The position numbers were made by a program, and so were the translations under genes. From Paenibacillus_AR mesotrionivorans (GTDB lineage: Bacteria > Bacillota > Bacilli > Paenibacillales > NBRC-103111), in NCBI RefSeq assembly GCF_046098205.1, contig NZ_JBJURJ010000007.1, positions 248,001 to 312,000 on the forward strand: a stretch of DNA of 64,000 bases, given 5' to 3'. How positions within the stretch are numbered: the stretch's first letter is position 1; each line of letters opens with the position of its first letter. The notes under the pieces are model-generated. The model had not been told where the DNA came from. It made no database searches and saw only the letters and a list, made by a program, of their open reading frames with translations. Positions 17,871 through 24,350 of the stretch are shown piece after piece.

Positions 17871-18998
17871 TTATCTGTTGCCCTTGGCGGAAACCGCCGC
17901 CACCGTCCGGTTGCGGCCCGCCCGTTTGGCCTGGTACAGCAGATCGTCCGCGGCCTCGAACATGGCTTCCTTAGTGTCGAAGCGGCTGAAGCTCCGCAGG
18001 CCGATGCTGATGGTTACCGCTTTATGGTGCAGCTCTTCGTGATGAAGCGCCGCCAGCCGTTCCCGGACCGTTTCCATAACGGCGTAGGCCTGCTCGAAGC
18101 TTTTTTCGAACAGCAAGACGGCAAACTCTTCACCCCCGTAGCGGGCTGCAATATCCGTAGGCTCAATGGCCTCACGAATCACCTGCGCCACCCGGGCCAG
18201 CACAATATCGCCGGTGCGGTGGCCGAATTTGTCATTGACCGACTTGAAGTGGTCAATATCCAGAAGCGCCAGGTGGAAGGTATATCCCTGGGCGCCGAAG
18301 TCAATGGCTTTATCATAGAACTCATGAAAGGACATGTGGTTGTACAGGCCGGTCAGCGCGTCGGTTTTGGCCATGGTTGTCATCAGCACATTCTCGACCA
18401 TCAGCTCCTGCTTATCCAGGGTGGTAGTCTCCAGATTCTCGGCAATCCCCCGGCCGTTCTGGATAATAATCCCCATTACCAAGGTGCCCACCAAAAGAAA
18501 CAGAGGAATGGCAATCAGGTCAAAGGGGTTCAGAAACTGCCGGAACCCGGAATCCGTGCTGTACAGGAACAGCAGCGCCACAGCCTGAAGCCCCGCGGTA
18601 AACCAGGTCACATCCGGCCGGAAAAAGATGGCGGAAGCCATAATCGGGAGAAGCATCGCGGCGGAAATAATCCGGATATCGCCATTTAGGTGAATAATCT
18701 CCGTGGAGATGATGGTCCCGCAAACGGACAAGGCATGGAAGGAAAGCCTGGGCCAGAACCGGCAGATGGCAAAGGCAATTATGGTGAAGGCGCTCATGAA
18801 CAGATGCGGAAACAGCAGGATGCGAAGGTAAAATTCCCGGGTCCCGATCTCATATGCGGGGATAAACAGGAATGCCCCTAACTGTGCGAAAAAGTGCAAA
18901 GCGATCACCAGCCAGTAAATTCCCAGAAAGCGGTGAATCCAATGCTTATGGCGCGGGTTGTCGGCTTCATACAAGTGGAGTCGGGCCTTCAGGTTCAA
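17871..18998 (-). CDS. Membrane-bound diguanylate cyclase (GGDEF)
   Basis: About 375 residues. The first half contains five or six hydrophobic segments forming a membrane sensor; a signalling helix follows, and a GGDEF domain starts near residue 205 with the active signature RYGGEEF. The inhibitory I-site (RxxD ahead of GGEEF) reads EPTD, so product inhibition is probably absent. It should make cyclic di-GMP from two GTP. The start is best read as the TTG at 18998 behind AAAGGTGA; a GTG at 19007 lies inside that site. Confidence 0.85.
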   Translation of the reverse strand: MNLKARLHLYEADNPRHKHWIHRFLGIYWLVIALHFFAQLGAFLFIPAYEIGTREFYLRILLFPHLFMSAFTIIAFAICRFWPRLSFHALSVCGTIISTEIIHLNGDIRIISAAMLLPIMASAIFFRPDVTWFTAGLQAVALLFLYSTDSGFRQFLNPFDLIAIPLFLLVGTLVMGIIIQNGRGIAENLETTTLDKQELMVENVLMTTMAKTDALTGLYNHMSFHEFYDKAIDFGAQGYTFHLALLDIDHFKSVNDKFGHRTGDIVLARVAQVIREAIEPTDIAARYGGEEFAVLLFEKSFEQAYAVMETVRERLAALHHEELHHKAVTISIGLRSFSRFDTKEAMFEAADDLLYQAKRAGRNRTVAAVSAKGNR

Positions 18999-19163
18999 GC
19001 GATTCACCTTTCATTCGGGCAAAAGCATCCGCATTTTTATTCGGGGTTTATTTTGTTTTCAGCGTACCATAAGCGCGGACGGGGCACAAGGAAGGAGCAG
19101 GCAGGAAAGAATATCTATTGACGGATTTTCCAGAATCCGATTTTGTCCACAAAATTGTAACAA

Positions 19164-19637
19164 TTAAGGTTCAAACCTCTCCAATACACCCAGCGGATCA
19201 AAATATATGAAATAATTCTCGAAAGCGGCGTATAATCCATATTTTTCCCTAAAATGCAAAAGGGCCTCCTCCAAAAAAGGCTCCGTGATCTCCAAATACT
19301 CGGCCAGCTCGTAGCGGTTGCGGATGCCCAGCCGGGAGGCGGCTATTAGCTTGTCCAGAGGGACGAGCTTTTCGTAGGCCCAGTTCCGCGCCCGTTTTTC
19401 GTGTTTGCGGTTGCGGACATCCGTCTGGTCGGTAATATTGCCGAAGGTGGTATAGTAGTGGCCCAACTCCTCAGCGAGTACACAGCGTTTCTCCACTTGG
19501 ACGGGGAGGTTTTTGTTCAGGAGAATCATTTGGGTATGGCCGGTTTCAATATATAAACCCTTGATGCCCTCGGGCAGGTCGGATTGGTCATCGATATAAA
19601 CAGGCGATTCCTTCTTTAAAGAGTCGTAAGGCGCCAA
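19164..19637 (-). CDS. ImmA/IrrE-like metallopeptidase, tailocin anti-repressor candidate
   Basis: About 157 residues. The active-site segment reads LAEELGHYYTT. The first histidine of HExxH is glutamate, as in many Firmicute phage ImmA-like proteins, so activity is plausible but not assured. The TTG at 19637 is chosen because it lies just past the stop of the upstream XRE gene, with AAGAGAAG upstream. ImmA proteins cleave the partner XRE repressor and induce the mobile element. Here the pair flanks the tailocin switch, so this protein probably triggers induction. Confidence 0.7.
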   Translation of the reverse strand: MAPYDSLKKESPVYIDDQSDLPEGIKGLYIETGHTQMILLNKNLPVQVEKRCVLAEELGHYYTTFGNITDQTDVRNRKHEKRARNWAYEKLVPLDKLIAASRLGIRNRYELAEYLEITEPFLEEALLHFREKYGLYAAFENYFIYFDPLGVLERFEP

Positions 19638-19644
19638 TCGGTCG

Positions 19645-20016
19645 TCACTTCTCTTCCTTGGCCAGTGCAATCCGCATGGCAAGTTTGATTTTGTCCATCT
19701 GCTCGGGGGTTAGAGGCCCTTCATGGCCTACCTGGTGAGCGGCAATGGTCAGGATTTGGTCCTCAGAAATGTCGGGTTGCTCGCCCGGGGACGGCTGCTC
19801 CAGGGAACCGATGAGGTAATCCACTGACACATGGAAAAACTCGGCCAATTGCCGCACGGCATCCAGGCGGGGTTCGCTGATCTCATTTTCCCACTTGGAG
19901 ACCATTCCCTTATTGACACTGGAGCCAAAACGGCGGTTCAGCCCCTCGGCCAGCTCCTCCTGCGAAAGTCCCTTTTTGAGCCGCAGCTCTCTGATGATGT
20001 TCCCCGTGGTTTTCAT
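19645..20016 (-). CDS. XRE-family repressor of the tailocin locus
   Basis: 123 residues. An N-terminal helix-turn-helix (about 6-65: IIRELRLKKGLSQEELAEGL ... VDYLIG) is followed by a short linker and a C-terminal helix ending in LAKEEK. The ATG at 20016 has GGGAG at proper spacing. Like phage repressors it is divergent from the structural operon, and it almost overlaps the ImmA-like gene. Three GGTTTC-N6-GAAACC-type dyads in the intergenic switch are the likely binding sites, one of them covering its own -35. Confidence 0.85.
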   Translation of the reverse strand: MKTTGNIIRELRLKKGLSQEELAEGLNRRFGSSVNKGMVSKWENEISEPRLDAVRQLAEFFHVSVDYLIGSLEQPSPGEQPDISEDQILTIAAHQVGHEGPLTPEQMDKIKLAMRIALAKEEK

Positions 20017-20090
20017 TGTACTCTCCCTCACTCTTCCAGCCTCCGGCTATAGCGCCGCGGGTTGCGGACAGACTATCCCTATACTCCAAA

Positions 20091-20119
20091 ACTATACAAT
20101 AATGGTTTCAAATTCGCAA
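20091..20119 (-). promoter_or_regulatory. Promoter of the repressor gene
   Basis: On the minus strand TTGCGA (20114-20119) is separated by 17 bp from TATAGT (20091-20096). Operator O1 overlaps the -35, which predicts autoregulation of the XRE repressor. Confidence 0.65.
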
Positions 20120-20121
20120 CC
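20104..20121. promoter_or_regulatory. Operator O1
   Basis: GGTTTC-AAATTC-GCAACC, a dyad with one mismatch to GGTTTC-N6-GAAACC. It covers the repressor promoter -35. Confidence 0.65.
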
Positions 20122-20139
20122 GTAAAGCCGGTAAAGTTA

Positions 20140-20168
20140 TTGACAAAGAAACCCTCTGGGCGTAAAAT
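20140..20168 (+). promoter_or_regulatory. Promoter of the tailocin operon
   Basis: TTGACA (20140-20145), a 17-bp spacer and TAAAAT (20163-20168), close to consensus. A GAAACC half-site lies in the spacer, and operator O2 lies 10 bp past the -10. Confidence 0.75.
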
Positions 20169-20177
20169 AGGAATATA

Positions 20178-20195
20178 GGTTTCTTAAAAGAAACT
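20178..20195. promoter_or_regulatory. Operator O2
   Basis: GGTTTC-TTAAAA-GAAACT, an almost perfect dyad at about +4 to +21 of the tailocin promoter, well placed to block transcription. Confidence 0.7.
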
Positions 20196-20239
20196 GTCGA
20201 TATGTTTAATCATAGGAACGGACAAGTCATTAGAGAAAC

Positions 20240-20262
20240 CGCCTGTAGAGGCGCATTTTTTT
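20240..20262 (+). terminator. Leader terminator between tailocin promoter and first gene
   Basis: CGCCT-GTAG-AGGCG, then CA and seven T, about 65 nt after the promoter and 72 nt before the first start codon. It would reduce read-through unless overcome, adding a second control layer. Confidence 0.6.
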
Positions 20263-20269
20263 GCAAGAT

Positions 20270-20287
20270 GGTTTCATATAAGAAACC
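20270..20287. promoter_or_regulatory. Operator O3
   Basis: GGTTTC-ATATAA-GAAACC, a perfect dyad with the same N6 spacing as O1 and O2, about 95 nt downstream of the predicted transcript start. It suits looping or roadblock repression. Confidence 0.65.
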
Positions 20288-20334
20288 GCAAAGATATCCT
20301 TATCTTTTACACCCGAACAAAGGAGAGATTCCTG

Positions 20335-20721
20335 ATGCGCAACTACCAGCCCAAGAAAAAGAACCCTTACCAGCTACCTCATAATGTATATATGCAATGT
20401 TTGTACGCCGTGCGCGACTATGACCGCTTGAAGGAGGAGATGCGGGATATTCTCCATTCTTCTCCCGGAGCGCCGGATGGGATGCCCCGCGGTTCGGGAA
20501 TCAGCGACTCCACAGTGAACAAGGCCATCCGCCGGGAGGCGCTGCAGCAGCGCTGCGATGCCATTGAGCAGGCCCTGGCGGCCATTCCGGCGGAATACCG
20601 GAAGGGCGTGATGGCCATTACCATGGATGAAACCTGTCCTATGGATGCCAGTCCGGAGACGTACCGACGTTGGCGGAGACGTTTTTTGTACGAGGTGGCC
20701 CAGCAGAAATGCATGTTGTAG
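20335..20721 (+). CDS. RinA/ArpU-like phage activator candidate
   Basis: A 128-residue basic, helical protein with the phage-type opening LPHNVYMQCLYAVRDYDRLK and the end SPETYRRWRRRFLYEVAQ. This pattern resembles the ArpU/RinA late-gene activators of Gram-positive phages, and the position (first gene after the repressed promoter, before the structural genes) fits such a role. AAAGGAGAG precedes the ATG. The assignment rests on sequence feel and context, so another DNA-binding role is possible. Confidence 0.6.
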   Translation: MRNYQPKKKNPYQLPHNVYMQCLYAVRDYDRLKEEMRDILHSSPGAPDGMPRGSGISDSTVNKAIRREALQQRCDAIEQALAAIPAEYRKGVMAITMDETCPMDASPETYRRWRRRFLYEVAQQKCML

Positions 20722-20796
20722 TCCACGGGAAAAAAATCGGTGTTATAGTTATATCATGCCAGAGATTAGAAGAAATGAATGAAAATGGCAAGGTGA

Positions 20797-20913
20797 TCAA
20801 GGGATAGATACTTCCTTAACCTTGACGCCCACGCTCGTTGGCCGGAGCATTACGGCCCGCTCCCGCAGCTGGAGAGCAGCTATAACCATCTATGGAGGCT
20901 GAAGCAGGTATGA
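20797..20913 (+). pseudogene. C-terminal remnant of an unidentified phage gene
   Basis: An open frame of 38 codons with no usable start codon ends at TGA 20911-20913, overlapping the next ATG in the ATGA arrangement common between phage genes. Its translation contains RWPEHYGPLPQLESSYNHLW, which reads like genuine protein. It is best explained as the tail end of a deleted gene upstream of the scaffold-like frame, probably part of a lost head module. Confidence 0.45.
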
Positions 20914-21587
20914 AATGGCTTCGTGTTTTATTGCAAGAGCAAGGCTTGAATGACACCCAAGCGGATGCGGTCATCGGCAAGGCGGGCAAGGCGCTGCCGC
21001 AGTATTTTGTTCCGAAACTGCAGTACAACAAGCTGGCGCAAGCGAAAAAACAACTGAAAACCGGCCTGGACCATATAACCAGATGCCAACAAACGCTGAT
21101 GCAACAGCTTGAAGAACTGCATACGGACAATCTGATACTGCGGCAGCGGCTTGGAACGCTGGAGGCAGATAACCGGATCCTGCTGCTGCGGACCGGTGGT
21201 CAGGAGACGGGAACCATCCCTGCCCCTGGTGCGGGGCACAGCTTGAACCAGATAGCAGGAAGTGATGAGGATGCAGGGTACATTTTTGGATGTGCACAAC
21301 GCAGTGGTCCAAACCCTCCAGGCTGCCTTTCCGGAGATTCCGGTGGCGGGAGAGGAGCCGGAGCAGCCGGAGAATCCGCCCCACTTGTATGTCACATTGC
21401 CGGAGGGGACCCATACCCAGGAGATGGGACGGCGGTTCCGGCGCGGTATTTCCGTTGCCGTCCGGTACAAACCAAGCGGCAGCTCACCAAACGCAGATAT
21501 GTACGCCATGGCCGAGCAGCTGGCTCTGGAGCTGTACCAGATAAGCCTGTCCGGAAGACCTCTCGCGGGGCGGGACATCCGCTTTGA
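20910..21587 (+). pseudogene. GP20-like phage scaffold protein, apparently degraded
   Basis: The first 95 residues match the layout of Phage_GP20 capsid scaffolding proteins: MKWLRVLLQEQGLNDTQADA, then a VPKLQYNKLAQAKKQL segment and a long coiled coil to about residue 95. Beyond about residue 118 the frame runs on through the next gene in another phase and gives low-quality Gly/Arg/Pro-rich sequence, so the natural C-terminus seems lost. A scaffold has no obvious job in a particle without a capsid. It may be a fossil, or the coiled coil may have been kept for another role. Confidence 0.5.
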
Positions 21588-21699
21588 AATGGCGGAGGGC
21601 ACACTGCTGTTTTATGTAACGTACCAATTTGTGGCCGCTCTGCAAACGCCGGAGGACCCGGTGATGCAGAAGCTGGACCATATGGAGGGGATCAAATGA
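21265..21699 (+). CDS. Tail terminator-like protein (DUF6838 type)
   Basis: About 144 residues, in the XkdJ/YqbJ position of PBSX and skin prophages, directly before the YqzN-like and sheath genes. It begins MQGTFLDVHNAVVQTLQAAFP and has alternating beta strands as in tail-completion proteins. Starts at 21265 or 21271 are both possible; AGGAAG lies just upstream. Its stop overlaps the next ATG. It probably caps the distal end of sheath and tube, which is essential in a headless particle. Confidence 0.6.
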   Translation: MRMQGTFLDVHNAVVQTLQAAFPEIPVAGEEPEQPENPPHLYVTLPEGTHTQEMGRRFRRGISVAVRYKPSGSSPNADMYAMAEQLALELYQISLSGRPLAGRDIRFEMAEGTLLFYVTYQFVAALQTPEDPVMQKLDHMEGIK

Positions 21700-21881
21700 G
21701 CAAGGAAGCCAAAACACAGAGTGAGACGCTGGCCTTCGGCAAAGAGCAGATTTTGTCGTCCAAGGGTTTTACCGCCCTGGAGAAGGATGTGCTGCAGGCG
21801 CTTCTGGCCGATGGGCAGGAGTATACGCTGGCTCAAGCCAGAACCGAGATTGAGGAATATGTGAAGAGGAGCGTGGAATAG
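21696..21881 (+). CDS. YqzN/YkzM-like small tailocin protein
   Basis: A 61-residue acidic protein with a predicted helical fold (SSKGFTALEKDVLQALLADG, then TLAQARTEIEEYVKR). It overlaps the preceding gene by ATGA and abuts the sheath start, the same slot as the small YqzN/YkzM genes before the sheath in skin and PBSX. GGAGGGG precedes the start. Its function in assembly is unknown. Confidence 0.65.
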   Translation: MSKEAKTQSETLAFGKEQILSSKGFTALEKDVLQALLADGQEYTLAQARTEIEEYVKRSVE

Positions 21882-23198
21882 ATGGCTGGAGGAACATGGA
21901 CGACCCAAAATAAGGTGCGCCCCGGCGCCTATATCAATATCAAAAGCGCGGCCCAGGCTTTGGGGGCTGCCGGAGACCGCGGCATTGTGAGCCTGCCCCT
22001 GATCCTGTCCTGGGGACCCGCCAAGCAGGTCATTACTGTGGAAGCCGGTGAGGATGTCAGCGTGAAGCTGGGGTATCCCATTTCGGACCCGTCTCTGCTG
22101 TTGGTAAGGGAAGCTCTGAAGCGGGCCAAAACCCTGCTGCTGTACCGCTTGAACACCGGCACCAAAGCTTCCGTGGTAAGCGGCAACCTGACTGCAACAG
22201 CCAAGTATGGCGGTGTCCGGGGCAATGACCTTACCGTGCGCATTGCCGTGAACGTGGATAATGCCACCCTGTTCGATGTTACGACCCTTTTGGCAGGAGT
22301 GGAAATGGACAAGCAAACCGTAGCCAACATCGGCGCGCTGAAGGCTAACGAGTGGGTGGTCTGGACAGGTACTGGCGCTTTGGCGGCCACTGCCGGCGCT
22401 CCTCTGATCGGCGGTGCCAACGGCACCGTAACCGCCCAGGAATATCTGGACTATCTCAGCGCCATTGAAGTGCTGGAGGTGAACACCATCGGTTTGCCTG
22501 CTACGGATGCGGCCACCAAGGCGGTATTCGTCTCCTTCGTCAAACGTCTCCGTGAAGACGAGGGCAAGAAGATTCAGGTAGTGGTGGAAAATTACCCGGC
22601 GGCCGACTATGAAGGAGTTATTTCCGTCAAAAACGGCGTTATCCTCACCGACCGCACGGTACTGACCGCCGCCCAGGCTGTGGCATGGGTAGCCGGCGCA
22701 ACGGCCGGAGCACAAATGAACCAGTCCCTGACTTACGCGGCTTATGATGATGCGGTGGATGTGACGCCCAAATATACCAACAGCCAGATTATTGCGGCGC
22801 TGCAGGCAGGTGAGCTGGTGTTTACAGGCTCCGGCGGCAAGGCTGTTGTGGAGCAGGACATTAACACCCTGCATACCTTTAGTCCGGAGAAGGGCAAGGC
22901 CTTTGCCAAAAACCGGGTGCTCCGTGTACTGGACGGCATCAACAACGACTTCCGGCAGATTTTCGCCGACTTCTACACCGGGAAGATCAGCAACAATGCG
23001 GACGGCCGCAATCTGCTGAAGAACGAGTATTCCACCTATTTGGAAACCCTGCAGGGTATCGAAGCCATCCAGAATTTCGATGCCCAAAAGGACCTGACCG
23101 TCAGCGAAGGCGCCGACCTGGACGCTGTTGTCTCCGAGCTGTATGTGCAGCCGGTGGACAGCATGGAAAAACTCTATCTCACCATTACCGTATCCTAA
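21882..23198 (+). CDS. xkdK: Contractile tail sheath protein
   Basis: A 438-residue protein of the XkdK sheath family. The N-terminal KVRPGAYINIKSAAQ, the RGIVSLPLILSWGPAKQV segment, the YGGVRGNDLTVRI insertion and the C-terminal VLRVLDGINNDFRQIF / VSELYVQPVDSMEKLYLTI are characteristic of phage sheaths. The length matches PBSX-like sheaths. It would polymerise around the tube and contract on binding, which marks the particle as R-type. The start abuts the previous stop. Confidence 0.92.
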   Translation: MAGGTWTTQNKVRPGAYINIKSAAQALGAAGDRGIVSLPLILSWGPAKQVITVEAGEDVSVKLGYPISDPSLLLVREALKRAKTLLLYRLNTGTKASVVSGNLTATAKYGGVRGNDLTVRIAVNVDNATLFDVTTLLAGVEMDKQTVANIGALKANEWVVWTGTGALAATAGAPLIGGANGTVTAQEYLDYLSAIEVLEVNTIGLPATDAATKAVFVSFVKRLREDEGKKIQVVVENYPAADYEGVISVKNGVILTDRTVLTAAQAVAWVAGATAGAQMNQSLTYAAYDDAVDVTPKYTNSQIIAALQAGELVFTGSGGKAVVEQDINTLHTFSPEKGKAFAKNRVLRVLDGINNDFRQIFADFYTGKISNNADGRNLLKNEYSTYLETLQGIEAIQNFDAQKDLTVSEGADLDAVVSELYVQPVDSMEKLYLTITVS

Positions 23199-23218
23199 TT
23201 CGAAAGGAATGAGACCAT

Positions 23219-23689
23219 ATGGCTTATTTTAAGGAAACCGATGCCATCAGCGGCAAACAAGCCAAAGCCTTCATCACCATTGACGGCCAGCAGGAGGAAC
23301 TGTTCTACGCCAAAAGCCTGGAGGCTACCATTGAAAAGAACAAGGTGGACGTGCCTGTTCTCGGCAAAACCAATACCCCCAAACGCTCCGCCGGCTGGTC
23401 CGGCTCCGGCACCCTCACCGTCTACTATGTAACCAGCAGATTCCGCCAGCTCATGCGGGAATATGTGAAGACCGGCAAGGACTTCTGGTTCGACCTGATG
23501 GTGGTCAATGCGCAGCCCGATTCTTCTGCCGGCAGCCAAACCACGGTTTTGAAGGGATGTAACCTGGACAGCATCAGCGCCGCCCAATTCGATGCAGGCA
23601 GCGACGATATGATGGAAGAGGAAATGCCGTTCACCTTCAACGATTATGAAATCTCGCAACATTTCAGTAAGCTTACAGGCGGAAATTAA
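23219..23689 (+). CDS. xkdM: Tail tube protein
   Basis: A 156-residue protein of the XkdM core-tail (DUF2001) family, beginning AYFKETDAISGKQAKAFITI, with a beta-barrel pattern and the typical end FTFNDYEISQHFSKL. It forms the rigid inner tube inside the sheath. It lies 20 nt after the sheath gene with AAAGGA upstream, as expected for two highly expressed partners. Confidence 0.92.
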   Translation: MAYFKETDAISGKQAKAFITIDGQQEELFYAKSLEATIEKNKVDVPVLGKTNTPKRSAGWSGSGTLTVYYVTSRFRQLMREYVKTGKDFWFDLMVVNAQPDSSAGSQTTVLKGCNLDSISAAQFDAGSDDMMEEEMPFTFNDYEISQHFSKLTGGN

Positions 23690-23703
23690 GGAGGAATGTT
23701 TGA

Positions 23704-24126
23704 ATGAGTGATTTGAGCGCATTTTATGCCCAGAACGTCACCGCTTCTGTGACCGAAGAGATCGTGGTATCCCCCCGGTTTCTGAACAAAGGCGGCAAGC
23801 CCATCCCGTGGGTGGTCAGCAGCATGACCGAGGAGGAGAATGAGTCCATCCGCAAGGCTGCCACCCGCCGAGTGAAGGGAAGAAACGGCCAATATTCCAT
23901 GGAGACGGACTCTGCCGAATATCTGGCCAAGCTGGTCACCGCCAGTGTCACCTTCCCGGATTTGAAGAATGCCGAGCTCCAAAAATCCTATGGGGTGATG
24001 GGGGCGGAGGCCCTGCTGCACAAGATGCTGCTTCCCGGCGAATATGCCAATCTGGTGCAGAAGGTTCAGGAGCTGAACGGCTTTGACGCCGACATGAACG
24101 AATTGGTGGAAGAAGTAAAAAACTGA
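23704..24126 (+). CDS. xkdN: Tail assembly chaperone, short form
   Basis: A 140-residue XkdN-like protein between tube and tape measure, the conserved place of tail chaperones. It starts after TAAGGAGGAA and ends EEVKN with a TGA directly after the slippery heptamer A-AAA-AAC. Like gpG of phage lambda it probably coats the tape measure during tail assembly. Most ribosomes should stop here and produce the short form. Confidence 0.88.
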   Translation: MSDLSAFYAQNVTASVTEEIVVSPRFLNKGGKPIPWVVSSMTEEENESIRKAATRRVKGRNGQYSMETDSAEYLAKLVTASVTFPDLKNAELQKSYGVMGAEALLHKMLLPGEYANLVQKVQELNGFDADMNELVEEVKN

Positions 24127-24171
24127 TCGAGGAGGGCGACGGCGAAACCAACTACGCCTATTATGCCCTCC
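24117..24171 (+). promoter_or_regulatory. Programmed -1 ribosomal frameshift signal
   Basis: The heptamer A AAA AAC (24117-24123) is in the X XXY YYZ phase of the chaperone frame, immediately before its TGA. Seven nucleotides later a perfect 7-bp pairing GGAGGGC (24131-24137) with GCCCTCC (24165-24171) could form the stimulatory stem. Slippage leads into a fully open -1 frame. Confidence 0.85.
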
Positions 24172-24299
24172 ACAAGCTGCGCATCCTGCCCCATGAGCTC
24201 ATGGCCATGTCCCGGCGGGAGCGGGCCGCCATCTACGCCATGATCGACATCCGCGTCAAGCAGGAGAAGAAGGAAGCGGCGCGGATGAAGAGAAAATAA
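24123..24299 (+). CDS. Frameshift extension of the tail chaperone
   Basis: The -1 frame runs 58 codons from CTG at 24123 to TAA at 24297-24299. It encodes an excellent protein-like sequence (NYAYYALHKLRILPHELMAM, then a basic helix ending MKRK) but has no nearby start codon or ribosome site. It is therefore reached by frameshifting, giving a fusion of about 198 residues, the counterpart of lambda gpGT. The T-like part usually binds the tube subunit while the G-like part binds the tape measure. Confidence 0.82.
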   Translation: MIEEGDGETNYAYYALHKLRILPHELMAMSRRERAAIYAMIDIRVKQEKKEAARMKRK

Positions 24300-24301
24300 C
24301 C

Positions 24302-24339
24302 CAAAGACACTTCCATCGCGGGAGTGTCTTTGATTTTCT
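24302..24339 (+). terminator. Weak terminator between chaperone and tape measure genes
   Basis: A perfect 10-bp stem CAAAGACACT / AGTGTCTTTG with an 11-base loop is followed by ATTTTCT. The short T-run suggests partial termination, which would lower expression of tape measure and baseplate relative to sheath and tube. Confidence 0.55.
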
Positions 24340-24350
24340 GAAGAAAGGCG

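Noticed and set aside
18998..19163. Diguanylate cyclase gene as part of the tailocin
   Set aside because: It is oriented with the repressor gene but separated by 165 nt and has no known link to tailocin function; it is treated as a flanking gene.
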